Positions 1 through 12,918 of a DNA stretch of 64,000 bases are shown here, one piece after another (position 1 is the first letter of the stretch; every line of letters begins with the position of its first letter). The stretch comes from Plutella xylostella (Eukaryota > Arthropoda > Insecta > Lepidoptera > Plutellidae). Made by a program: the position numbers and the translations under genes. The stretch lies in contig NC_063995.1 in the NCBI RefSeq assembly GCF_932276165.1, forward strand, positions 7,068,001 to 7,132,000, written 5' to 3'. The notes under the pieces are model-generated. The model was not told where the DNA came from. It searched no databases and saw only the letters and a program-made list of their open reading frames with translations.

Positions 1-3000
1 GACAGATTTTGGGTAAAAATTCACAATATTTCACGAATAATCAAGTTTGCAGGTGGAACCTGAAGGAAATCAGCTGCAAATGATAGTTCATATGAAAGGT
101 ATTATTAATACCTAGAAACGGTTTTCAGCAATTTCAGATTAAATGACTTTTGGTGAATATTCAAGGGGAAGATCAGAAAATAAAAGTTAGCAGCCCAAGA
201 TTACCATTTTGTATGGGGGCACCAAGATGCCATAGACCTGCCAGCATCTCACCTTGTTTATTATGTGTGTTGACTCATTATAAAACACTGACAGAAGTTT
301 CATCAACATTGAAACGGTATAGCAGGTGTCCAGGAGCCACTTTCTGACAGATTTTGGGTAAAAATTCACAATATTTCACGAATAATCAAGTTTGCAGGTG
401 GAACCTGAAGGAAATCAGCTGCAAATGATAGTTCATATGAAAGGTATTATTAATACCTAGAAACGGTTTTTCAGCAATTTCAGATTAAATTACTTTTGGT
501 GAATATTCAAGGGGAAGATCAGAAAATAAAAGTTAGCAGCCCAAGATTACCATTTTGTATGGGGGCACCAAGATGCCATAGACCTGCCAGCATCTCACCT
601 GGTTTATTATGTGTGTTGACTCATTATAAAACACTCACAGAAGTTTCATCAACATTGAAACGGTATAGCAGGTGTCCAGGAGCCACTTTCTGACAGATTT
701 TGGGTAAAAATTGACAATATTTCACGAATAATCAAGTTTGCAGGTGGAACCTGAAGGAAATCAGCTGCAAATGATAGTTCATATGAAAGGTATTATTAAT
801 ACCTAGAAACGGTTTTCAGCCATTTCAGATTAAATGACTTTTGGTGAATATTCAAGGGGAAGATCAGTAAATAAAAGTTAGCAGCCCAAGATTAACATTT
901 TGTATGGGGGCACCAAGATGCCATAGACCTGCCAGCATCTCACCTGGTTTATTATGTGTGTTGACTCATTATAAAACACTGACAGAAGTTTCATCAACAT
1001 TGAAACGGTATAGCAGGTGTCCAGGAGCCACTTTCTGACAGATTTTGGGTAAAAATTCACAATATTTCACGAATAATCAAGTTTGCAGGTGGAACCTGAA
1101 GGAAATCAGCTGCAAATGATAGTTCATATGAAAGGTATTATTAATACCTAGAAACGGTTTTTCAGCAATTTCAGATTAAATTACTTTTGGTGAATATTCA
1201 AGGGGAAGATCAGGAAATAAAAGTTAGCAGCCCAAGATTACCATTTTGTATGGGGGCACCAAGATGCCATAGACCTGCCAGCATCTCACCTGGTTTATTA
1301 TGTGTGTTGACTCATTATAAAACACTCACAGAAGTTTCATCAACATTGAAACGGTATAGCAGGTGTCCAGGAGCCACTTTCTGACAGATTTTGGGTAAAA
1401 ATTCACAATATTTCACGAATAATCAAGTTTGCAGGTGGAACCTGAAGGAAATCAGCTGCAAATGATAGTTCATATGAAAGGTATTATTAATACCTAGAAA
1501 CGGTTTTTCAGCAATTTCAGATTAAATTACTTTTGGTGAATATTCAAGGGGAAGATCAGAAAATAAAAGTTAGCAGCCCAAGATTACCATTTTGTATGGG
1601 GGCACCAAGATGCCATAGACCTGCCAGCATCTCACCTGGTTTATTATGTGTGTTGACTCATTATAAAACACTCACAGAAGTTTCATCAACATTGAAACGG
1701 TATAGCAGGTGTCCAGGAGCCACTTTCTGACAGATTTTGGGTAAAAATTCACAATATTTCACGAATAATCAAGTTTGCAGGTGGAACCTGAAGGAAATCA
1801 GCTGCAAATGATAGTTCATATGAAAGGTATTATTAATACCTAGAAACGGTTTTCAGCAATTTCAGATTAAATGACTTTTGGTGAATATTCAAGGGGAAGA
1901 TCAGAAAATAAAAGTTAGCAGCCCAAGATTACCATTTTGTATGGGGGCACCAAGATGCCATAGACCTGCCAGCATCTCACCTGGTTTATTATGTGTGTTG
2001 ACTCATTATAAAACACTCACAGAAGTTTCATCAACATTGAAACGGTATAGCAGGTGTCCAGGAGCCACTTTCTGACAGATTTTGGGTAAAAATTGACAAT
2101 ATTTCACGAATAATCAAGTTTGCAGGTGGAACCTGAAGGAAATCAGCTGCAAATGATAGTTCATATGAAAGGTATTATTAATACCTAGAAACGGTTTTCA
2201 GCAATTTCAGATTAAATGACTTTTGGTGAATATTCAAGGGGAAGATCAGAAAATAAAAGTTAGCAGCCCAAGATTACCATTTTGTATGGGGTCACCAAGA
2301 TGCCATAGACCTGCCAGCATCTCACCTGGTTTATTATGTGTGTTGACTTATTATAAAACACTGACAGAAGTTTCATCAACATTGAAACGGTATAGCAGGT
2401 GTCCAGGAGCCACTTTCTGACAGATTTTGGGTAAAAATTCACAATATTTCACGAATAATCAAGTTTGCAGGTGGAACCTGAAGGAAATCAGCTGCAAATG
2501 ATAGTTCATATGAAAGGTATTATTAATACCTAGAAACGGTTTTTCAGCAATTTCAGATTAAATGACTTTTGGTGAATATTCAAGGGGAAGATCAGAAAAT
2601 AAAAGTTAGCAGCCCAAGATTACCATTTTGTATGGGGGCACCAAGATGCCATAGACCTGCCAGCATCTCACCTGGTTTATTATGTGTGTTGACTCATTAT
2701 AAAACACTCACAGAAGTTTCATCAACATTGAAACGGTATAGCAGGTGTCCAGGAGCCACTTTCTGACAGATTTTGGGTAAAAATTGACAATATTTCACGA
2801 ATAATCAAGTTTGCAGGTGGAACCTGAAGGAAATCAGCTGCAAATGATAGTTCATATGAAAGGTATTATTAATACCTAGAAACGGTTTTCAGCAATTTCA
2901 GATTAAATGACTTTTGGTGAATATTCAAGGGGAAGATCAGAAAATAAAAGTTAGCAGCCCAAGATTACCATTTTGTATGGGGTCACCAAGATGCCATAGA

Positions 3001-5430
3001 CCTGCCAGCATCTCACCTGGTTTATTATGTGTGTTGACTTATTATAAAACACTGACAGAAGTTTCATCAACATTGAAACGGTATAGCAGGTGTCCAGGAG
3101 CCACTTTCTGACAGATTTTGGGTAAAAATTCACAATATTTCACGAATAATCAAGTTTGCAGGTGGAACCTGAAGGAAATCAGCTGCAAATGATAGTTCAT
3201 TTGAAAGGTATTATTAATACCTAGAAACGGTTTTCAGCAATTTCAGATTAAATGACTTTTGGTGAATATTCAAGGGGAAGATCAGAAAATAAAAGTTAGC
3301 AGCCCAAAATTACCATTTTGTATGGGGGCACCAAGATGCCATAGACCTGCCAGCATCTCACCTGGTTTATTATGTGTGTTGACTCATTATAAAACACTGA
3401 AAGAAGTTTCATCAACATTGAAACGGTATAGCAGGTGTCCAGGAGCCACTTTCTGACAGATTTTGGGTAAAAATTGACAATATTTCACGAATAATCAAGT
3501 TTGCAGGTGGAACCTGAAGGAAATCAGCTGCAAATGATAGTTCATATGAAAGGTATTATTAATACCTAGAAACGGTTTTCAGCAATTTCAGATTAAATGA
3601 CTTTTGGTGAATATTCAAGGGGAAGATCAGAAAATAAAAGTTAGCAGCCCAAGATTACCATTTTGTATGGGGGCACCAAGATGCCATAGACCTGCCAGCA
3701 TCTCACCTTGTTTATTATGTGTGTTGACTCATTATAAAACACTGACAGAAGTTTCATCAACATTGAAACGGTATAGCAGGTGTCCAGGAGCCACTTTCTG
3801 ACAGATTTTGGGTAAAAATTCACAATATTTCACGAATAATCAAGTTTGCAGGTGGAACCTGAAGGAAATCAGCTGCAAATGATAGTTCATATGAAAGGTA
3901 TTATTAATACCTAGAAACGGTTTTTCAGCAATTTCAGATTAAATTACTTTTGGTGAATATTCAAGGGGAAGATCAGGAAATAAAAGTTAGCAGCCCAAGA
4001 TTACCATTTTGTATGGGGGCACCAAGATGCCATAGACCTGCCAGCATCTCACCTGGTTTATTATGTGTGTTGACTTATTATAAAACACTGACAGAAGTTT
4101 CATCAACATTGAAACGGTATAGCAGGTGTCCAGGAGCCACTTTCTGACAGATTTTGGGTAAAAATTCACAATATTTCACGAATAATCAAGTTTGCAGGTG
4201 GAACCTGAAGGAAATCAGCTGCAAATGATAGTTCATATGAAAGGTATTATTAATACCTAGAAACGGTTTTTCAGCAATTTCAGATTAAATTACTTTTGGT
4301 GAATATTCAAGGGGAAGATCAGAAAATAAAAGTTAGCAGCCCAAGATTACCATTTTGTATGGGGGCACCAAGATGCCATAGACCTGCCAGCATCTCACCT
4401 GGTTTATTATGTGTGTTGACTCATTATTAAACACTCACAGAAGTTTCATCAACATTGAAACGGTATAGCAGGTGTCCAGGAGCCACTTTCTGACAGATTT
4501 TGGGTAAAAATTCACAATATTTCACGAATAATCAAGTTTGCAGGTGGAACCTGAAGGAAATCAGCTGCAAATGATAGTTCATATGAAAGGTATTATTAAT
4601 ACCTAGAAACGGTTTTCAGCAATTTCAGATTAAATGACTTTTGGTGAATATTCAAGGGGGAGATCAGAAAATAAAAGTTAGCAGCCCAAGATTACCATTT
4701 TGTATGGGGGCACCAAGATGCCATAGACCTGCCAGCATCTCACCTGGTTTATTATGTGTGTTGACTCATTATAAAACACTCACAGAAGTTTCATCAACAT
4801 TGAAACGGTATAGCAGGTGTCCAGGAGCCACTTTCTGACAGATTTTGGGTAAAAATTGACAATATTTCACGAATAATCAAGTTTGCAGGTGGAACCTGAA
4901 GGAAATCAGCTGCAAATGATAGTTCATATGAAAGGTATTATTAATACCTAGAAACGGTTTTCAGCAATTTCAGATTAAATGACTTTTGGTGAATATTCAA
5001 GGGGAAGATCAGAAAATAAAAGTTAGCAGCCCAAGATTACCATTTTGTATGGGGGCACCAAGATGCCATAGACCTGCCAGCATCTCACCTGGTTTATTAT
5101 GTGTGTTGACTTATTATAAAACACTGACAGAAGTTTCATCAACATTGAAACGGTATAGCAGGTGTCCAGGAGCCACTTTCTGACAGATTTTGGGTAAAAA
5201 TTAACAATATTTCACGAATAATCAAGTTTGCAGGTGGAACCTGAAGGAAATCAGCTGCAAATGATAGTTCATTTGAAAGGTATTATTAATACCTAGAAAC
5301 GGTTTTCAGCAATTTCAGATTAAATGACTTTTGGTGAATATTCAACGGGAAGATCAGAAAATAAAAGTTAGCAGCCCAAGATTAACATTTTGTATGGGGG
5401 CACCAAGATGCCATAGACCTGCCAGCATCT
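1..5430 (+). repeat. Satellite array, forward-oriented block (345-346 bp monomers)
   Basis: About 15.7 head-to-tail copies of a 345-346 bp unit, seen directly from recurring landmarks (for example TTTTGGTGAATATTC at about 149, 495, 1186, 1532, 1877 and 2222). The one-base length difference comes from four or five T in the ACGGTTTTCAGC segment. Copies differ by only a few substitutions each (for example GGGGTCACC in place of GGGGGCACC in the 2223 and 2914 copies; GATCAGGAAAT in the 1187 and 3950 copies). The array is already in progress at base 1, so its true left end is outside the window. The open reading frames inside each monomer (65 residues one way, 60 the other) start at TTG or GTG, not ATG, and persist because the copies are nearly identical; I do not regard them as genes. 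Large satellite blocks are uncommon in moths and butterflies; I do not recognise the family. Confidence 0.97.
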
Positions 5431-8400
5431 AAAGTCATTTAATCTGAAATTGCTGAAAACCGTTTCTAGGTATTAATAATACCTTTCATATGAACTATCA
5501 TTTGCAGCTGATTTCCTTCAGGTTCCACCTGCAAACTTGATTATTCGTGAAATATTGTGAATTTTTACCCAAAATCTGTCAGAAAGTGGCTCCTGGACAC
5601 CTGCTATACCGTTTCAATGTTGATGAAACTTCTGTCAGTGTTTTATAATGAGTCAACACACATAATAAACCAGGTGAGATGCTGGCAGGTCTATGGCATC
5701 TTGGTGCCCCCATACAAAATGTTAATCTTGGGCTGCTAACTTTTATTTTCTGATCTTCCCGTTGAATATTCACCAAAAGTCATTTAATCTGAAATTGCTG
5801 AAAACCGTTTCTAGGTATTAATAATACCTTTCATATGAACTATCATTTGCAGCTGATTTTCTTCAGGTTCCACCTGCAAACTTGATTATTCGTGAAATAT
5901 TGTGAATTTTTACCCAAAATCTGTCAGAAAGTGGCTCCTGGACACCTGCTATACCGTTTCAATGTTGATGAAACTTCTGTCAGTGTTTTATAATAAGTCA
6001 ACACACATAATAAACCAGGTGAGATGCTGGCAGGTCTATGGCATCTTGGTGCCCCCATACAAAATGGTAATCTTGGGCTGCTAACTTTTATTTTCTGATC
6101 TTCCCCTTGAATATTCACCAAAAGTCATTTAATCTGAAATTTCTGAAAACCGTTTCTAGGTATTAATAATACCTTTCATATGAACTATCATTTGCAGCTG
6201 ATTTCCTTCAGGTTCCACCTGCAAACTTGATTATTCGTGAAATATTGTGAATTTTTACCCAAAATCTGTCAGAAAGTGGCTCCTGGACACCTGCTATACC
6301 GTTTCAATGTTGATGAAACTTCTTTCAGTGTTTTATAATGAGTCAACACACATAATAAACCAGGTGAGATGCTGGCAGGTCTATGGCATCTTGGTGCCCC
6401 CATACAAAATGGTAATCTTGGGCTGCTAACTTTTATTTTCTGATCTTCCCCTTGAATATTCACCAAAAGTCATTTAATCAGAAATTGCTGAAAACCGTTT
6501 CTAGGTATTAATAATACCTTTCATATGAACTATCATTTGCAGCTGATTTCCTTCAGGTTCCACCTGCAAACTTGATTATTCGTGAAATATTGTGAATTTT
6601 TACCCAAAATCTGTCAGAAAGTGGCTCCTGGACACCTGCTATACCGTTTCAATGTTGATGAAACTTCTGTCAGTGTTTTATAATGAGTCAACACACATAA
6701 TAAACCAGGTGAGATGCTGGCAGGTCTATGGCATCTTGGTGCCCCCATACAAAATGGTAATCTTGGGCTGCTAACTTTTATTTTCTGATCTTCCCCTTGA
6801 ATAGTCACCAAAAGTCATTTAATCAGAAATTACTGAAAACCGTTTCTAGGTATTAATAATACCTTTCATATGAACTATCATTTGCAGCTGATTTCCTTCA
6901 GGTTCCACCTGCAAACTTGATTATTCGTGAAATATTGTGAATTTTTACCCAAAATCTGTCAGAAAGTGGCTCCTGGACACCTGCTATACCGTTTTAATGT
7001 TGATGAAACTTCTGTCAGTGTTTTATAATGAGTCAACACACATAATAAACCAGGTGAGATGCTGGCAGGTCTATGGCATCTTGGTGCCCCCATACAAAAT
7101 GTTAATCTTGGGCTGCTAACTTTTATTTTCTGATCTTCCCGTTGAATATTCACCAAAAGTCATTTAATCTGAAATTGCTGAAAACCGTTTCTAGGTATTA
7201 ATAATACCTTTCATATGAACTATCATTTGCAGCTGATTTTCTTCAGGTTCCACCTGCAAACTTGATTATTCGTGAAATATTGTGAATTTTTACCCAAAAT
7301 CTGTCAGAAAGTGGCTCCTGGACACCTGCTATACCGTTTCAATGTTGATGAAACTTCTGTCAGTGTTTTATAATAAGTCAACACACATAATAAACCAGGT
7401 GAGATGCTGGCAGGTCTATGGCATCTTGGTGCCCCCATACAAAATGGTAATCTTGGGCTGCTAACTTTTATTTTCTGATCTTCCCCTTGAATATTCACCA
7501 AAAGTCATTTAATCTGAAATTTCTGAAAACCGTTTCTAGGTATTAATAATACCTTTCATATGAACTATCATTTGCAGCTGATTTCCTTCAGGTTCCACCT
7601 GCAAACTTGATTATTCGTGAAATATTGTGAATTTTTACCCAAAATCTGTCAGAAAGTGGCTCCTGGACACCTGCTATACCGTTTCAATGTTGATGAAACT
7701 TCTTTCAGTGTTTTATAATGAGTCAACACACATAATAAACCAGGTGAGATGCTGGCAGGTCTATGGCATCTTGGTAACCCCATACAAAATGGTAATCTTG
7801 GGCTGCTAATTTTTATTTTCTGATCTTCCCCTTGAACATTCACCAAAAGTCATTTAATCTGAAATTGCTGAAAACCGTTTCTAGGTATTAATAATACCTT
7901 TCATATGAACTATCATTTGCAGCTGATTTCCTTCAGGTTCCACCTGCAAACTTGATTATTCGTGAAATATTGTGAATTTTTACCCAAAATCTGTCAGAAA
8001 GTGGCTCCTGGACACCTGCTATACCGTTTCAATGTTGATGAAACTTCTGTCAGTGTTTTATAATGAGTCAACACACATAATAAACCAGGTGAGATGCTGG
8101 CAGGTCTATGGCATCTTGGTGCCCCCATACAAAATGTTAATCTTGGGCTGCTAACTTTTATTTTCTGATCTTCCCGTTGAATATTCACCAAAAGTCATTT
8201 AATCTGAAATTGCTGAAAACCGTTTCTAGGTATTAATAATACCTTTCATATGAACTATCATTTGCAGCTGATTTCCTTCAGGTTCTACCTGCAAACTTGA
8301 TTATTCGTGAAATATTGTTAATTTTTACCCAAAATCTGTCAGAAAGTGGCTCCTGGACACCTGCTATACCGTTTCAATGTTGATGAAACTTCTGTCAGTG

Positions 8401-11400
8401 TTTTATAATGAGTCAACACACATAATAAACCAGGTGAGATGCTGGCAGGTCTATGGCATCTTGGTGCCCCCATACAAAATGGTAATCTTGGGCTGCTAAC
8501 TTTTATTTTCTGATCTTCCCCTTGAATATTCACCAAAAGTCATTTAATCTGAAATTGCTGAAAACCGTTTCTAGGTATTAATAATACCTTTCAAATGAAC
8601 TATCATTTGCAGCTGATTTCCTTCAGGTTCCACCTGCAAACTTGATTATTCGTGAAATATTGTGAATTTTTACCCAAAATCTGTCAGAAAGTGGCTCCTG
8701 GACACCTGCTATACCGTTTCAATGTTGATGAAACTTCTGTCAGTGTTTTATAATGAGTCAACACACATAATAAACCAGGTGAGATGCTGGCAGGTCTATG
8801 GCATCTTGGTGCCTCCATACAAAATGGTAATCTTGGGCTGCTAACTTTTATTTTCTGATCTTCCCCTTGAATATTCACCAAAAGTCATTTAATCAGAAAT
8901 TGCTGAAAACCGTTTCTAGGTATTAATAATACCTTTCATATGAACTATCATTTGCAGCTGATTTCCTTCAGGTTCCACCTGCAAACTTGATTATTCGTGA
9001 AATATTGTGAATTTTTACCCAAAATCTGTCAGAAAGTGGCTCCTGGACACCTGCTATACCGTTTCAATGTTGATGAAACTTCTGTCAGTGTTTTATAATG
9101 AGTCAACACACATAATAAACCAGGTGAGATGCTGGCAGGTCTATGGCATCTTGGTGCCCCCATACAAAATGGTAATCTTGGGCTGCTAACTTTTATTTTC
9201 TGATCTTCCCCTTGAATATTCACCAAAAGTCATTTAATCAGAAATTACTGAAAACCGTTTCTAGGTATTAATAATACCTTTCATATGAACTATCATTTGC
9301 AGCTGATTTCCTTCAGGTTCCACCTGCAAACTTGATTATTCGTGAAATATTGTGAATTTTTACCCAAAATCTGTCAGAAAGTGGCTCCTGGACACCTGCT
9401 ATACCGTTTTAATGTTGATGAAACTTCTGTCAGTGTTTTATAATGAGTCAACACACATAATAAATCAGGTGAGATGCTGGCAGGTCTATGGCATCTTGGT
9501 GCCCCCATACAAAATGTTAATCTTGGGCTGCTAACTTTTATTTTCTGATCTTCCCGTTGAATATTCACCAAAAGTCATTTAATCTGAAATTGCTGAAAAC
9601 TGTTTCTAGGTATTAATAATACCTTTCATATGAACTATCATTTGCAGCTGATTTTCTTCAGGTTCCACCTGCAAACTTGATTATTCGTGAAATATTGTGA
9701 ATTTTTACCCAAAATCTGTCAGAAAGTGGCTCCTGGACACCTGCTATACCGTTTCAATGTTGATGAAACTTCTGTCAGTGTTTTATAATAAGTCAACACA
9801 CATAATAAACCAGGTGAGATGCTGGCAGGTCTATGGCATCTTGGTGCCCCCATACAAAATGGTAATCTTGGGCTGCTAACTTTTATTTTCTGATCTTCCC
9901 CTTGAATATTCACCAAAAGTCATTTAATCTGAAATTGCTGAAAACCGTTTCTAGGTATTAATAATACCTTTCATATGAACTATCATTTGCAGCTGATTTC
10001 CTTCAGGTTCCACCTGCAAACTTGATTATTCGTGAAATATTGTGAATTTTTACCCAAAATCTGTCAGAAAGTGGCTCCTGGACACCTGCTATACCGTTTC
10101 AATGTTGATGAAACTTCTTTCAGTGTTTTATAATGAGTCAACACACATAATAAACCAGGTGAGATGCTGGCAGGTCTATGGCATCTTGGTAACCCCATAC
10201 AAAATGGTAATCTTGGGCTGCTAATTTTTATTTTCTGATCTTCCCCTTGAATATTCACCAAAAGTCATTTAATCTGAAATTGCTGAAAATCGTTTCTAGG
10301 TATTAATAATACCTTTCATATGAACTATCATTTGCAGCTGATTTCCTTCAGGTTCCACCTGCAAACTTGATTTTTCGTGAAATATTGTGAATTTTTACCC
10401 AAAATCTGTCAGAAAGTGGCTCCTGGACACCTGCTATACCGTTTCAATGTTGATGAAACTTCTGTCAGTGTTTTATAATGAGTCAACACACATAATAAAC
10501 CAGGTGAGATGCTGGCAGGTCTATGGCATCTTGGTGCCCCCATACAAAATGTTAATCTTGGGCTGCTAACTTTTATTTTCTGATCTTCCCGTTGAATATT
10601 CACCAAAAGTCATTTAATCTGAAATTGCTGAAAACCGTTTCTAGGTATTAATAATACCTTTCATATGAACTATCATTTGCAGCTGATTTCCTTCAGGTTC
10701 TACCTGCAAACTTGATTATTCGTGAAATATTGTGAATTTTTACCCAAAATCTGTCAGAAAGTGGCTCCTGGACACCTGCTATACCGTTTCAATGTTGATG
10801 AAACTTCTGTCAGTGTTTTATAATGAGTCAACACACATAATAAACCAGGTGAGATGCTGGCAGGTCTATGGCATCTTGGTGCCCCCATACAAAATGTTAA
10901 TCTTGGGCTGCTAACTTTTATTTTCTGATCTTCCCGTTGAATATTCACCAAAAGTCATTTAATCTGAAATTGCTGAAAACCGTTTCTAGGTATTAATAAT
11001 ACCTTTCATATGAACTATCATTTGCAGCTGATTTTCTTCAGGTTCCACCTGCAAACTTGATTATTCGTGAAATATTGTGAATTTTTACCCAAAATCTGTC
11101 AGAAAGTGGCTCCTGGACACCTGCTATACCGTTTCAATGTTGATGAAACTTCTGTCAGTGTTTTATAATAAGTCAACACACATAGTAAACCAGGAGAGAT
11201 GCTGGCAGGTCTATGGCATCTTGGTGCCCCCATACAAAATGGTAATCTTGGGCTGCTAACTTTTATTTTCTGATCTTCCCCTTGAATATTCACCAAAAGT
11301 CATTTAATCTGAAATTGCTGAAAACCGTTTCTAGGTATTAATAATACCTTTCATATGAACTATCATTTGCAGCTGATTTTCTTCAGGTTCCACCTGCAAA

Positions 11401-12620
11401 CTTGATTATTCGTGAAATATTGTGAATTTTTACCCAAAATCTGTCAGAAAGTGGCTCCTGGACACCTGCTATACCGTTTCAATGTTGATGAAACTTCTGT
11501 CAGTGTTTTATAATAAGTCAACACACATAATAAACCAGGTGAGATGCTGGCAGGTCTATGGCATCTTGGTGCCCCCATACAAAATGGTAATCTTGGGCTG
11601 CTAACTTTTATTTTCTGATCTTCCCCTTGAATATTCACCAAAAGTCATTTAATCTGAAATTGCTGAAAACCGTTTCTAGGTATTAATAATACCTTTCATA
11701 TGAACTATCATTTGCAGCTGATTTCCTTCAGGTTCCACCTGCAAACTTGATTATTCGTGAAATATTGTCAATTTTTACCCAAAATCTGTCAGAAAGTGGC
11801 TCCTGGACACCTGCTATACCGTTTCAATGTTGATGAAACTTCTGTCAGTGTTTTATAATGAGTCAACACACATAATAAACCAGGTGAGATGCTGGCAGGT
11901 CTATGGCATCTTGGTGCCCCCATACAAAATGGTAATCTTGGGCTGCTAACTTTTATTTACTGATCTTCCCCTTGAATATTCACCAAAAGTCATTTAATCA
12001 GAAATTACTGAAAACCGTTTCTAGGTATTAATAATACCTTACATATGAACTATCATTTGCAGCTGATTTTCTTCAGGTTCCACCTGCAAACTTGATAATT
12101 CGTGTAATATTGTTAATTTTTAACCAAAATCTGTCAGAAAGTGGCTCTTGGACACCTGCTATACCGTTTCAATGTTCATGAAACTTCTGTCAGTGTTTTA
12201 TAATGAGTCAACACACATAATAAATCAGGTGAGATGCTGGCAGGTCTATGGCATCTTGGTGCCCCCATACAAAATGGTAATCTTGGGCTGCTAACTTTTA
12301 TTTTCTGATCTTCCCCTTGAATATTCACCAAAAGTCATTTAATCTGAAATTGCTGAAAACAGTTTCTAGGTATTAATAATACCTTTCATATTAATTATAA
12401 TTTGCAGCTAATTTCCTTCAGGTTCCACCTGCAAACTTGATTATTCGTGAAATATTGTGAATTTTTACCCAAAATCTGTCAGAAAGTGGCTCCTGGACAC
12501 CTGCTATACCGTTTCAATGATGATGAAACTTCTGTCAGTGTTTCATAATGAGTCAACACACATAATAAACCAGGTGAGATGCTGGCAGGTCTATGGCATC
12601 TCGGTGCCCCCATACAAAAT
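5431..12620 (-). repeat. Satellite array, inverted block (345 bp monomers)
   Basis: About 20.8 further copies of the same monomer as in 1-5430, now all in reverse orientation, with a very regular 345-bp step (for example CACCAAAAGTCATTTAATC at 5771, 6116, 6461, 6806). Marker variants show a longer period. The GTTTTAATGTTGATG variant occurs at 6991 and 9406, GGTAACCCC at 7773 and 10188, and GAAATTACTG at 6826 and 9241, all 2415 bp (seven monomers) apart. The last two copies (about 11990-12620) carry visibly more substitutions than the interior ones. The array stops inside a monomer at 12620, after CCATACAAAAT. Confidence 0.97.
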
Positions 12621-12848
12621 ATCAATTAACCAAAAAGGGCGTCAGTAAGTAAACGTCGTATTTTATAGTATTTATTTGTTTTAGAACATATTATAGTGTT
12701 TATATGAATACCTAGCATTGTTATTCCAATGTTTTTGGGGCTTTTTACGTGTTTTAATTGATAAAGTATGCAATGACTGAAGTGACCATCTTAATTTGGT
12801 CGGCTATTCAAAGGCTGCTAACTTTAGGCTGCTAACTTCACGCAGGTG
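12621..12848. other. Satellite right flank, non-coding
   Basis: AT-rich sequence with no coding signal. Two copies of GGCTGCTAACTT, a string also present in every satellite monomer, lie 14 bp apart at 12813-12824 and 12827-12838. They may be remnants of the array, or chance. Confidence 0.5.
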
Positions 12849-12918
12849 AACGAGTCGTGGTTAGCGCAGAAGCGCTTTAAAACTTTGCTTTTAGTTTTTA
12901 AGCTAAACAGAGTGACCC
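12849..12918 (+). mobile_element. MITE-A, right-half fragment
   Basis: Matches the right half of the MITE-A family described at 22620-22753: the CGAGTCGTGGTTAGCGCAG segment, an AGCGCT core, a T-rich stretch and the terminal GAGTGACCC. The left half is missing or decayed. Classification is by comparison within this window only. Confidence 0.6.

Noticed and set aside
1..12620. CRISPR-like array
   Set aside because: The repeat unit is 345 bp, contiguous without variable spacers, and the genome is clearly insect.
150..12648. Repeated 65- and 60-residue open frames in every satellite monomer
   Set aside because: They begin at TTG or GTG, have no promoter or ATG context, occur on both strands of the same DNA and persist only because monomers are nearly identical.
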